Assembly (NCBI GenBank): GCA_049515655.1 | Contig: JBEKTW010000002.1 | Coordinates: 1 to 64,000, forward strand | From: JBEKTW01 sp049515655 | GTDB taxonomy: Bacteria; Bacteroidota; Ignavibacteria; UBA10030; SZUA-254 | Direction: 5' to 3' | Length of the DNA stretch: 64,000 nucleotides | In this document: in pieces, positions 9,193 through 17,757 of the stretch | Layout of the letters: each line of letters opens with the position of its first letter | Position numbering within the stretch: the stretch's first letter is position 1 | Notes under the pieces: model-generated | Told to the model about the DNA's origin: nothing | What the model saw: only the letters and a program-made list of their open reading frames with translations | The model's database searches: none | Position numbers and translations under genes: made by a program

Positions 9193-10557
9193 ATGCGCAT
9201 TATCAAATTTTTATTCATAGTCACACTTCTTTTTTGCAGCACAGGTTTTTCTCAACGTGATCGCAGCGTTTCAGCAGATTCTTCGGCGTCGCGTGAGATC
9301 GGCCAACTGCGAGACGAGGTCCGTCTGCTCCGGGCCGAGCTAGACAGTCTCAAGGTATCAGCTCAAAACCCGTCCACCGACCAATCGAATGAACTCGACC
9401 AAGTGGAAGAGCGACTCGAGAAGCGGCTGCAGGAGCTTGAAAATAAGATCGATGCTGTCTCACGAGGCGTTGCCCCAATCGCTTTCAACCCGAAGATGGT
9501 TACAGCCGTAAATTTTGCGGCTCGCTCCGATAACAAGGATGTCGTTGACCCGTCACCGGGGAAAAACGTGATCAGCAACCGCCCCTTTTTGCGTACTGTT
9601 GAGGTCGAATTGAGTTCAGCAGTCGATCCCTACGCCTCGGCCTTCGCTGTCATCTCGCTCGAAAACGAAGCGAACGCGGATTTCGGCATCGATGCCGAAG
9701 AGGCATACGGTCTCATCAAACGGCTTCCCATCCTCGAATCAGCACCGCTGGGATTGAAACTGAAGATCGGGAAATACCGCGCTTCAATTGGAGTAGACAA
9801 CAAGATTCACATCCATGACCTTCCGTGGACAACCCGCCCGCTCATTGTTTCGCGCTATCTCGGAACCGATCACGGAGAGTTTTTTGAATCAGGATTCAAC
9901 CCCGTGGGCATGGATTTGGATTTTTATCTCCCCAATCCGTTTCCGGGGACCACGTTAGAAATGAATGCCGATGTTGTGCGTGCCGGCGATATTGCAATAT
10001 CGAACGCCAATCTCGCGTCCTCATCTTCTACCCCAATCACTGTGCGACAGCCTGCCTACATCGGGCATTTGAATCTCTCGAAAGACTGGAGCAACGTTCA
10101 TCTTATCAACCTGGGCGCCAGCGTTTACGATGAGGAAGGCGATTATGCGACGCGCGCCTATGGCATAGACCTGACCTACAAATGGGCGCCCGCGGAAGAA
10201 CGAGAATCGCATTCGATCGTCGCGGGTGGAGAAGCTCTCGTGATTGATCACATCGATTCCCTGCTTAACAGAATCCATCCGTTTGGCTGGTTCGGATACC
10301 TGCAATACCAAACCTCGTATTGGTTGTATCTCGGCACGCGGTACGACTGGATTGAAGAACCCACGAATGCGGGAGTGGTAACAAGAAATATTGGGATCTA
10401 CGCCAGCTATTATACTACGGAATTCTTGAGGTTCCGGTTGGGCTTCGAGCACCGGCTGAGTGATATCGCTGCCCAGAATAATCTCAATACCATCCTTCTC
10501 GACGTAAACCTGGTCTTCGGTTCACACCCCACGGAACCGTACTGGGTTAACAAATAG
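9193..10557 (+). CDS. Outer-membrane protein with N-terminal coiled coil, metal-uptake linked
   Basis: A 454-aa exported protein. Residues 1-20 are a signal peptide (IIKFLFIVTLLFCSTGFSQ). Residues about 32-90 are a heptad-rich coiled coil (REIGQLRDEVRLLRAEL, then EERLEKRLQELENKID). The remainder alternates aromatic and polar residues as in a beta-barrel (WSNVHLINLGASVYDE, YWLYLGTRYDW, FLRFRLGFEHRLSD). I read it as a coiled-coil plus barrel outer-membrane protein. It precedes the metal-binding protein gene by 33 bp, so it may pass zinc or manganese across the outer membrane. It ends in a short polar tail, not an obvious terminal beta-strand Phe. Confidence 0.7.
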   Translation: MRIIKFLFIVTLLFCSTGFSQRDRSVSADSSASREIGQLRDEVRLLRAELDSLKVSAQNPSTDQSNELDQVEERLEKRLQELENKIDAVSRGVAPIAFNPKMVTAVNFAARSDNKDVVDPSPGKNVISNRPFLRTVEVELSSAVDPYASAFAVISLENEANADFGIDAEEAYGLIKRLPILESAPLGLKLKIGKYRASIGVDNKIHIHDLPWTTRPLIVSRYLGTDHGEFFESGFNPVGMDLDFYLPNPFPGTTLEMNADVVRAGDIAISNANLASSSSTPITVRQPAYIGHLNLSKDWSNVHLINLGASVYDEEGDYATRAYGIDLTYKWAPAEERESHSIVAGGEALVIDHIDSLLNRIHPFGWFGYLQYQTSYWLYLGTRYDWIEEPTNAGVVTRNIGIYASYYTTEFLRFRLGFEHRLSDIAAQNNLNTILLDVNLVFGSHPTEPYWVNK

Positions 10558-10590
10558 GTCTTCGAACTGATAAATAATAAAGGAATAGAC

Positions 10591-11616
10591 ATGAAAACGA
10601 TTCTCAAAATATCGATCTTTCTGATTCTTGTGATGACGCAGGTTTCTCCGGCGCAAACCAAGAAGCTCAAGGTGGTCACGACCTTGAATTATTTGAAATA
10701 TGTCACCGAGCAGATCGGAGGCGATAAAGTCGAAGTCAGCGCTCTCGCCAACCCGAAGCAAGACCCTCATTACGTCACGCCGACGCCCAGAATGAATCAG
10801 ATGTCAACCGATGCCGACCTCTTCATCGAGTCTGGTCTTTCATTGGATATGTGGGCGAAGAACGTTGTTGACGCATCCGGAAACCCCTCCATTCAAGTCG
10901 GCAGCCCCGGGCATTTGATCGCCACGATCAACGTCCCGGTGAAGGAGCTTCCGACGGAAGTTTCCCGATCCTGGGGAGATATTCACCCCCAGGGAAACCC
11001 CCACGTGTGGCTTGACCCGCTCAATGTAAGAATCGTTGCGGGAAATATCGCCGAACGGTTAAAGCAACTGGACCCGCCCAACGAATCATACTACCAGCAT
11101 CAGCTCGAGGAATTCAAGAACCGCCTCGATGCGTCAATGTTCGGTGAGGAACTCCTGAAAGCGGTAGGCAAATCCGGCGGCGACATCCTCACGCGCAAGG
11201 CCAAAAATGACGAGCTCATGGATTGGCTGAAGGCCAAGAAGCTCGACTCAAAATTGGGCGGATGGATGAAGATGGCTCAAGCGCTCAACCATGCAAAGAT
11301 CATTTCCTATCATAAAACGTACATTTATTTTGCCGACAGGTTCGGGATGCAAATTATGGGAGAACTTGAAGAGAAACCGGGTATCCCTCCTCCCCCGAAA
11401 CACCGCGATGCGGTTGTCGAACAGGTGAACCGCGAAGGGATCAAGGTAATTCTCAACGATAACTTTTATTCAAGGGAAGCGGCAGATTATGTCGCGAGCA
11501 AAACAGGAGCAAAAGTGGTTGTCACTTACATGGACGTGGGTGCTACTGAAGAACTTACGACGTATGAGAACCTTATTACGTTCTTGATTGAAGATATCGC
11601 ACAATCGTTGAAATAA
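10591..11616 (+). CDS. znuA: ZnuA/TroA-type metal ABC transporter substrate-binding protein
   Basis: A 341-aa periplasmic cluster A-I binding protein with a signal peptide ending near MTQVSPAQ. The ligand positions are visible: His60 in DPHYVTPTP, His138 in GNPHVWLDP, His241 in SYHKTY, and a late acidic residue (TYMDVG) near the usual Asp. Three His plus one acid suits Zn or Mn. It lacks the long His-rich loop of Gram-negative ZnuA, so the metal is uncertain. The permease gene starts 20 bp later. A start codon preceded by AAAGGA is well placed. Confidence 0.88.
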   Translation: MKTILKISIFLILVMTQVSPAQTKKLKVVTTLNYLKYVTEQIGGDKVEVSALANPKQDPHYVTPTPRMNQMSTDADLFIESGLSLDMWAKNVVDASGNPSIQVGSPGHLIATINVPVKELPTEVSRSWGDIHPQGNPHVWLDPLNVRIVAGNIAERLKQLDPPNESYYQHQLEEFKNRLDASMFGEELLKAVGKSGGDILTRKAKNDELMDWLKAKKLDSKLGGWMKMAQALNHAKIISYHKTYIYFADRFGMQIMGELEEKPGIPPPPKHRDAVVEQVNREGIKVILNDNFYSREAADYVASKTGAKVVVTYMDVGATEELTTYENLITFLIEDIAQSLK

Positions 11617-11636
11617 TCGAGCAGGCATGGAATCAC

Positions 11637-13139
11637 ATGGAGCAACTCTTTTACATACCTGAGACGATGATATGGCCTCTGGCGGCCTGCCTGGTTTTGA
11701 CCGGCATCCACGTGTATCTCGGCGTACACGTCATAGCACGTAAAGTTATTTTTGTCGATCTCGCACTCGCTCAAATTGCCGCCCTCGGCACCGTGATAGG
11801 TGTTCTCCTGGGATATGAGGTCGGCAAAGACCTCACGGCGCTGTATCTCTATTCCCTCGCCTTCACGATCTTTGGCGCATTTATCTTCTCCGCAACGCGC
11901 ATGAAAGGAGAAAAAGTTCCGCATGAAGCGATCATCGGCATTGTGTATGCTGTGACGTTTGCTGCGACAATTCTGGTGCTTTCCAAGAGCGCCCTGGGAC
12001 CGCAGGAACTCGACCATATCATAAAAGGCGAGCTTCTCTGGGTGCAGGGGTACGTCGTCATCAAAACAGCCATTATCTATGCTTGCGTCGGTCTCTTCCA
12101 TTTCATTTTCAGGAAGAAATTCATGGCGATATCACTCGACCCGGCAAAGGCCGAAGAATCCGGCGTCAGCGTGAGGTTCTGGGACTTCTTGTTCTATATG
12201 TCGTTCGGATTCGTCATTACGAGCTCTGTGGCAATTGCCGGCGTCTTCCTGGTGTTCAGTTACCTCGTGATTCCGTCTGTCGGAGCGATGCTGGTCTCGG
12301 ACAAACTCAGCACGCGCCTGACGCTTGGATGGATTGGCGGCTCGATCATCAGTTTCATCGGTGTGAAGCTTTCGTGGGATACGGGATTGCCGACAAGTCC
12401 GCTCGTGGTTGTTCTTTTCGCTCTCGCGCTCATCGCCACCGGGATTTATCGTTACCTCAAGCTTGCTCCGCGCAAATCAATTGCACTGCGCAACATGGCA
12501 GGATCCTTCGCCATTGTCGCAATCTTTGTCGGCGGCCTCTTTTTCTTCCGCAAAGCCGAAGAAGACCCGCTCCAGCACACGCTCCATATGCTGAGCAGCA
12601 AGTTGAGCACCGACCGCCAGACTGCCATCGCTAATCTGGAGTCCTACAGCGATAAGAAAACTCAATGGTTACCGTTGCTTATCGAGAGAATGCACGACGA
12701 AGACGCGCAGGTTCGCAAACTTGCGGTCGATCTTGCAACAAAACTGCGCGAGAAGTCGGCCGTTCCGGAGATTGTCAAACTCTTACATGATCCGTCGGAT
12801 GAGGTCCGCCGAAGTGCCGTTCTGGCTATCCGAACACTCGGCGATGGCGAGGCTTCCCTGAGGCTCGTCGAGACGGCAAAGATCGAAGAGGATGTCGAGA
12901 TACGGATACAACTCCTGGAAACTGCTCTGGAACTTGGCAACGCCGAGGCGATTCCCCAGCTCATAGCGATCATTTCAGAGGGTGGTGTCTTTGCCGACGA
13001 CGCCTACGATCATCTACGACAGCATATCCAATTCGAGTTCAAGAGCACCGAGCTGCAGAAAGTCCGGCAATGGTGGGATGAGAATCACGGCAGGCTACAC
13101 TGGGACGCAACGTCGAGGGTATTCGAAGCACTACGTTAA
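11637..13139 (+). CDS. Metal ABC-3 permease fused to HEAT repeats
   Basis: A 500-aa fusion. Residues 1 to about 290 form a polytopic ABC-3 permease (ZnuB/MntB type) with typical GVHVIARKVIFVDLALAQIAALG and PSVGAMLVSDKLSTRL. One further membrane segment (about 285-305) follows. Residues about 320-460 form HEAT-like repeats (LLIERMHDEDAQVRKLAVDLA, IVKLLHDPSDEVRRSAVLAIR, LVETAKIEEDVEIRIQLLE). The family is normally about 270-290 aa with no such tail. A cognate ATPase gene is not found beside it; downstream is only a redoxin pseudogene. The HEAT part may be a docking platform for a shared ATPase or a regulator. Confidence 0.85.
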   Translation: MEQLFYIPETMIWPLAACLVLTGIHVYLGVHVIARKVIFVDLALAQIAALGTVIGVLLGYEVGKDLTALYLYSLAFTIFGAFIFSATRMKGEKVPHEAIIGIVYAVTFAATILVLSKSALGPQELDHIIKGELLWVQGYVVIKTAIIYACVGLFHFIFRKKFMAISLDPAKAEESGVSVRFWDFLFYMSFGFVITSSVAIAGVFLVFSYLVIPSVGAMLVSDKLSTRLTLGWIGGSIISFIGVKLSWDTGLPTSPLVVVLFALALIATGIYRYLKLAPRKSIALRNMAGSFAIVAIFVGGLFFFRKAEEDPLQHTLHMLSSKLSTDRQTAIANLESYSDKKTQWLPLLIERMHDEDAQVRKLAVDLATKLREKSAVPEIVKLLHDPSDEVRRSAVLAIRTLGDGEASLRLVETAKIEEDVEIRIQLLETALELGNAEAIPQLIAIISEGGVFADDAYDHLRQHIQFEFKSTELQKVRQWWDENHGRLHWDATSRVFEALR

Positions 13140-13183
13140 CAAACGATTCGTGAGAGGCTGCAAATTCCCTGAAAGGACACAAA

Positions 13184-13498
13184 ATGAAACATGCCTTGAT
13201 ATCGTTCTTTTTTCCCCTAATGATTTCGAGTTTCACATCCGGACAGGAGGCGGCTCCAAAGGAACTAAGAGTCGGTGACCCGCACCCGACTTCTCCCTCC
13301 CCTACGCAACGGAGGACTCTGTCGCAGGCGAGAGCTTGAAACTTTCGGGCCTGGTCGCTAAGAGGAACATCGTCCCGCCTTCTACCCCGCGGATTGGAGC
13401 GGGAGATGCACAAAGCGGTAGACAAGAACGGGGAAATTGCGTATATTGACCTCGAATACAAAGCGAGGGATTTGAGCTCGCTCAAAAAGCTGAAATAA
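13184..13498 (+). pseudogene. Peroxiredoxin/AhpC-TSA pseudogene
   Basis: It begins with a good signal peptide from an ATG at 13184 (KHALISFFFPLMISSF) and KELRVGDPHP, then shifts frame. The other frame carries DFSLPYATEDSVAGESLKLSG and AFYPADWSGRC, the redoxin active-site region. The middle of the fold is missing, and it ends with VDKNGEIAYIDLEYKARDLSSL, a normal redoxin C-terminus. One frameshift plus an internal deletion inactivate it. It was an exported thioredoxin-fold peroxidase that followed the metal permease by 44 bp. Confidence 0.8.
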
Positions 13499-13688
13499 AC
13501 AAAGGGGACAACTGGAGTAAAAGAGAAAGCTGTTTCAGGCAGCACCTGTTAACCGAATCGTGCTTCCAGGCAAGCCGGCCAGTGGTTGGTCAGCGAGGAT
13601 GGCGGGCAGGTCGGCAACTGCGACGCATGGCGCGAGATTCCAAATACTATTAATGTAATACCCAATTTTTTCATCCACACAAAAACGT

Positions 13689-14792
13689 ATGAACCTATTT
13701 TACGATCGACTCGAATTCATTGAAAAAATTCTCTCTTCGTTGAGCGTCAGGATCATTATCTCTCTCATGCCGTTGCTGGGCGTGACTGCAATCATGTTTT
13801 CCCAGACCAACGACTCACTGCATTTTCCGAAGGAAAGGCACTTCGGGAACATCCGCCAACTTACCTTCGGCGGATTAAACGCAGAAGCGTATTTCTCATT
13901 CGACGACACAAAACTCGTGTTCCAGTCGACTCGCGACAGCTTCGCCTGTGACCAGATTTTTATGATGAACATCGACGGTTCGGATGTCAAATTGCTTTCC
14001 ACCGGAAAAGGCAGGACGACCTGTTCCTATTTCTTCCCTGACGGCGGTCATATTTTATATGCCTCCACTCATCTTGCAGACGCGAAATGCCCGCCGGCTC
14101 CCGACAGGAAAAAGGGGTACGTCTGGGGATTATATCCGGGCTTCGACATTTTTGTCGCAGACACGAACGGCAACATCACGAAGCGCCTCACCGATTCGCC
14201 GGGATACGACGCCGAGGCTGTCATCTCGCCTAAAGGCGACAAGATTGCGTTCACTTCTCTTCGCAATGGTGACCTTGATATTTACACGATGAACCTGGAC
14301 GGCAGCGATGTTCGTCAACTTACGCACGAACTTGGCTATGACGGCGGTCCTTTCTTCTCCCCCGACGGGAAACAAATCGTCTATCGTGCGTACCATCCCA
14401 CAACGGAAAAGGAAATTAGTGACTACAAAGAGCTTCTGGCCGAAGAAAAAATCAAGCCGATGAACCTGCAAATCTTCATCATGGATGCCGACGGCTCAAA
14501 CAAACAACAGCTTACCCATAACAACGCGGCGAACTTTGCTCCGTTCGTCCATCCCGACAGGAAGCACATAGTTTTTGCCTCGAATATGGAAGCAGCGGCG
14601 GACAACCAGATGGATTTTGATTTGTATATGATCAATATCGACGGAACAGGACTGGACCGAATCACCTACAGCCCGAAGTTCGAGAGCTTTCCGATGTTCA
14701 CAAGGGATGGGAAAAAGATAGTTTTTGCTTCGGGCAGAAACGGCAGGTCAAAATACGAAATTAATATTTTCATCGCAGATTGGCTGCCGTGA
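13689..14792 (+). CDS. TolB-like WD40/PD40 beta-propeller protein
   Basis: A 367-aa exported protein whose body is built from TolB-type propeller blades. Repeats such as FSFDDTKLVFQSTRDSF, ISPKGDKIAFTSLRNGDLDIY, FSPDGKQIVYRAY and FTRDGKKIVFASGRNG each carry the DG.KI.F core, and sections with the MNIDGSDV turn alternate with them. The N-terminus has a hydrophobic segment (IIISLMPLLGVTAIMF) that may be a signal or anchor; an internal Met (MPLLG) is an alternative start. It probably binds a partner in the periplasm. Its stop overlaps the next gene by 13 bp, so the two are coupled. Confidence 0.82.
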   Translation: MNLFYDRLEFIEKILSSLSVRIIISLMPLLGVTAIMFSQTNDSLHFPKERHFGNIRQLTFGGLNAEAYFSFDDTKLVFQSTRDSFACDQIFMMNIDGSDVKLLSTGKGRTTCSYFFPDGGHILYASTHLADAKCPPAPDRKKGYVWGLYPGFDIFVADTNGNITKRLTDSPGYDAEAVISPKGDKIAFTSLRNGDLDIYTMNLDGSDVRQLTHELGYDGGPFFSPDGKQIVYRAYHPTTEKEISDYKELLAEEKIKPMNLQIFIMDADGSNKQQLTHNNAANFAPFVHPDRKHIVFASNMEAAADNQMDFDLYMINIDGTGLDRITYSPKFESFPMFTRDGKKIVFASGRNGRSKYEINIFIADWLP

Positions 14793-15148
14793 GGGTGACG
14801 TCCCTGAGATTTCCTGCTTGCAGGATACCCGCACTTGATTTCCTATTCTTCGTTCTCGTCTCTGTAGCGGTGTGTGCGTGCAGTTCTTCGCACGCGACAA
14901 AGTCCTACGGAAAAGATGTTCTCGTCCTCACGGGTCGAATGCATTACGTGAAGGTTGAATCGGGCTGCTGGCAGTTCGTGGCCGATGACAGCACCCACTA
15001 TGAGATCGCGGGGGAAAAAATGAAACCGTTGCTGCAGGAGGGCCTGCGCATAAGGGTCGTTGCTCGTGAGTTGCACGGCACGGCAAGCACATGCATGGTC
15101 GGGAAACTAATGGAGTTGGTAGATATTCTGGAAATATACAACAAATAA
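14780..15148 (+). CDS. Small lipoprotein, unknown function
   Basis: A 122-aa protein with a hydrophobic stretch and lipobox (VSVAVCAC) near residue 32-34, then a compact domain of beta-strand character: DVLVLTGRMHYVKVESGCWQFV, then ADDSTHYEIAG and LRIRVVARELHG. The small fold resembles single-domain OB-type lipoproteins, but I do not recognise a family. Two further Cys (GCW and TCM) may pair. It overlaps the TolB-like gene and ends 15 bp before the M28 peptidase, which suggests one envelope operon. Confidence 0.7.
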   Translation: MAAVRVTSLRFPACRIPALDFLFFVLVSVAVCACSSSHATKSYGKDVLVLTGRMHYVKVESGCWQFVADDSTHYEIAGEKMKPLLQEGLRIRVVARELHGTASTCMVGKLMELVDILEIYNK

Positions 15149-15163
15149 CATGGGAACTTTGCT

Positions 15164-16981
15164 ATGAAAAAATTGCTTATTCTTCTGGGATTTTCATTCG
15201 GTCTCATTGCATGCTCTTCTCAGCCGGAGAGGTACACCAGCTCCGACATCACCGCCATCGAACTTCAGCAACACATCAAATACCTTGCCTCCGATGAACT
15301 CAAGGGAAGAAAATCGGGGGAGGAAGGAAACACAACGGCGGCCCACTACATCGCAGACGAGTTCAAATCGTACGGTGTTGAGCCCAGGGGAGATCATGGG
15401 GATTACTTTCAGTATTTCAAGGTGACCTCTGCTATTTCTGCCGGAAAGCACAACAGGCTGAACGTGACAGTGGGATCCACGCGGATGCAGTTGACTCCGG
15501 ATGAAGACTTTCGTCCCATGGCCAATTCCTCGGATACCAGCATTTCCGCCGGGCTGGCATTTGTCGGCTATGGTATCAAAGCAGATTCACTCCAGTACGA
15601 TGACTACGCAAACATTGACGTGCACGGAAAAATTGTCATGATGCTCCGCTTCACACCCGACATCGGGTCGAAGGACAGCAGGTTCCATGGATACGAATCG
15701 CCCTACCTGAAAGCGTTCACGGCGCGCGATAAAGGAGCTATCGGCATCATCATGGTTACCGGACCTGCAGACGAGGAGAAACCAGGCCTCGTTACTCTCC
15801 GCCTCGAGGGTCAGGCCACCGCGTCGGGAATTCCGATTGTCAATCTCAAATCGTCGATGGCAGATTCGCTGCTGCGGTCAGCCGACGTAGGAAACGACCT
15901 TAAAACGATTCAGCAGAAAATCTACGATACAAAAAGACCGATGTCGTTCGAGGTTGCCCATACCACGGTTATGATGCAAACGGAGATTGTCAAACATTAT
16001 GCAACGACCGCCAACGTACTGGGTTTCCTTGAAGGCTCCGACCCGGTGCTAAAAAACCAGACAGTGATTATTGGGGCGCACTTCGACCATCTGGGGATGG
16101 GTGGACAGGGTTCCGGTTCATTGAAGCCCGACACGGTGGCAATCCACCATGGCGCGGATGATAATGCTTCGGGAACGGCGGGTGTTCTCGAATTGGCCCA
16201 ATATTTCTCGGCCCACCGGCAAGCATTCAAACGGAGCCTCCTGTTCACTTCGTTCTCCGGCGAAGAGATGGGATTGCTGGGTTCCAACTACTACGTTCAG
16301 CATCCGACCGTCCCGCTCGAAAGCACCATTGCAATGATCAACATGGATATGATTGGCCGGCTGAAAGACAGCACGCTGATCGTTGAAGGAATGGGGACCT
16401 CCCCTCAATGGGAGCCGATCGCAAAGAAAGAAAACGCGGACTCATCGTTAAAACTCAAGCTCAAACCCGACGGGTACGGACCAAGCGATCACGCATCGTT
16501 CTACGCCAAGAACTTACCCGTCATGTTCTTCTTCACGAACTTGCATGAAGACTACCACAAGCCGTCGGACACTTGGGACAAGATCAACTATCCCGGCGAA
16601 CAAAAAGTAGTCGAGTATGTCGCGAGAATCGCATCAGACATTGCCGACATGGCAGAAAAGCCCACCTTCACAAGGATGGCGGCCCCGGCTGCGCAGGGTG
16701 ACCGCCGCGGAGCCCAGGTGAGCCTTGGAGTTATACCTGATTTCGCCGAGGATGCGGCAGGATTGAAAATTTCCGGAACAAGGCCAGGAAGTCCGGCTGA
16801 AAAAGCGGGTCTTAAGGAGGGCGACGTGATTATCAAATTCGGGGGCAAGGATGTGAAGAATATCTACGACTTCATGTACAGCCTGGAGAGTTTTAAGCCG
16901 AAAGACGAGGTAACGATCGTGGTGAAGCGGGGAACCCAGGAAGTGACGCTCAAAGCGATCCTGGAGGCAAGGAAACAGTAA
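15164..16981 (+). CDS. M28 family metallopeptidase with PDZ domain, lipoprotein
   Basis: A 605-aa lipoprotein with Cys17 in the LIAC lipobox. A protease-associated insert (about 90-250) lies inside an M28 Zn aminopeptidase fold. The di-zinc ligand series is complete: His in GAHFDHLG, Asp in HHGADDNASG, the catalytic Glu pair in FSGEEMG, Asp in NMDMIGR, His in SDHASFY. A C-terminal PDZ domain (about 500-600) carries LGVIPDF and GSPAEKAGLKEGDVI. It likely trims peptides or proteins at the inner leaflet of the outer membrane or in the periplasm. Confidence 0.93.
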   Translation: MKKLLILLGFSFGLIACSSQPERYTSSDITAIELQQHIKYLASDELKGRKSGEEGNTTAAHYIADEFKSYGVEPRGDHGDYFQYFKVTSAISAGKHNRLNVTVGSTRMQLTPDEDFRPMANSSDTSISAGLAFVGYGIKADSLQYDDYANIDVHGKIVMMLRFTPDIGSKDSRFHGYESPYLKAFTARDKGAIGIIMVTGPADEEKPGLVTLRLEGQATASGIPIVNLKSSMADSLLRSADVGNDLKTIQQKIYDTKRPMSFEVAHTTVMMQTEIVKHYATTANVLGFLEGSDPVLKNQTVIIGAHFDHLGMGGQGSGSLKPDTVAIHHGADDNASGTAGVLELAQYFSAHRQAFKRSLLFTSFSGEEMGLLGSNYYVQHPTVPLESTIAMINMDMIGRLKDSTLIVEGMGTSPQWEPIAKKENADSSLKLKLKPDGYGPSDHASFYAKNLPVMFFFTNLHEDYHKPSDTWDKINYPGEQKVVEYVARIASDIADMAEKPTFTRMAAPAAQGDRRGAQVSLGVIPDFAEDAAGLKISGTRPGSPAEKAGLKEGDVIIKFGGKDVKNIYDFMYSLESFKPKDEVTIVVKRGTQEVTLKAILEARKQ

Positions 16982-17044
16982 TCGAGTTTTGCCGGTGTAA
17001 TTGTTTGTGGGGAGGGAAAGAGAACTCAGAGAAAACAGCTATTA

Positions 17045-17341
17045 TCAAAGCTCGATTAACGTCGAGTACTTCATCTTGCCGTTTGTCAAAAGGCCCTCCA
17101 GGCGACCGACTAACTCCTCGGTCGTTTCGTCCTGGTCGTCTTCAAGTTGGTCGTATTCTTCCACATTCTTGCAGATGAATACTTCGGAGAAGCTGTTCTT
17201 CTTTGTCTTGCGTTCGTAGATGGCGTAATTTTTGCCTTTGCTCCCCGCCAGGTGACTCTTCATCTTGTCGGCGAGGTCGAGGTATTCATCCCTCTTCGCG
17301 GGGTCGATCTCGTATGAAATAGTAAATATGACTTTTCCCAT
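17045..17341 (-). CDS. Small dimeric alpha/beta-barrel-like protein
   Basis: A 98-aa cytosolic protein, all beta-alpha-beta in pattern: VIFTISYEIDPAKRDEYLDLADKM, YAIYERK, then SEVFICKNVEEYDQLEDDQDE and a closing EELVGRLE helix. The plan matches the antibiotic-biosynthesis-monooxygenase/dimeric ferredoxin-like fold, but no catalytic residues are visible, so I give no activity. The ATG at 17341 is chosen because GAGGG lies 6 nt upstream; the longer frame would need TTG. It stands alone and converges with the M28 gene. Confidence 0.72.
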   Translation of the reverse strand: MGKVIFTISYEIDPAKRDEYLDLADKMKSHLAGSKGKNYAIYERKTKKNSFSEVFICKNVEEYDQLEDDQDETTEELVGRLEGLLTNGKMKYSTLIEL

Positions 17342-17385
17342 GGATTCCCTCAAAATTTTACGCTGTTAATATACGAATTTTTTCC

Positions 17386-17757
17386 CTAATATCCTGCCGC
17401 ACGAATTTCCTTATCGGTCATGCCAAAGTAATGGCCTATCTCATGGATTAATACTTCCGCAATTTTTTCTCTAATCTCCTGGTCTGTCCTGCAAGACTGT
17501 TCGATATTTTTTTGATAGAGTGAGATCTTGTCCGGAAGAGTCGGCGACATACCGTACCATGACCCTCGCTTTTGCAGAGGCACACCCTGATACAGTCCAA
17601 GGAGTTGACGCTTGGAAGTGAGACCTACTCTCCTGACCAGCTCATCGTCGGGATAGTCCTCCACCAGTATCCCGACGTTTTCGATCGCGGACTTGAACCT
17701 TGGGGGCAGCAACTCGAAGGATTCCTCGACTATTTTCTCGAACTCCTCCCTGCTCAT
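17386..17757 (-). CDS. Zinicin-like metallopeptidase (MG protease fold)
   Basis: A 123-aa small metallopeptidase of the zinicin-like family. It has MSREEFEKIVEESFELLPPRF at the start, a GLYQGVPLQKRG segment, and the HExxH-type motif LIHEIGHYFGM, followed by the DKEIR helix. The ATG at 17757 gives the family N-terminus; the frame upstream is just the overlapping gene. It overlaps the Yip1 gene by the 4-bp ATGA junction, so it is translated by coupling from it. Substrates are unknown in the family. Confidence 0.85.
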   Translation of the reverse strand: MSREEFEKIVEESFELLPPRFKSAIENVGILVEDYPDDELVRRVGLTSKRQLLGLYQGVPLQKRGSWYGMSPTLPDKISLYQKNIEQSCRTDQEIREKIAEVLIHEIGHYFGMTDKEIRAAGY

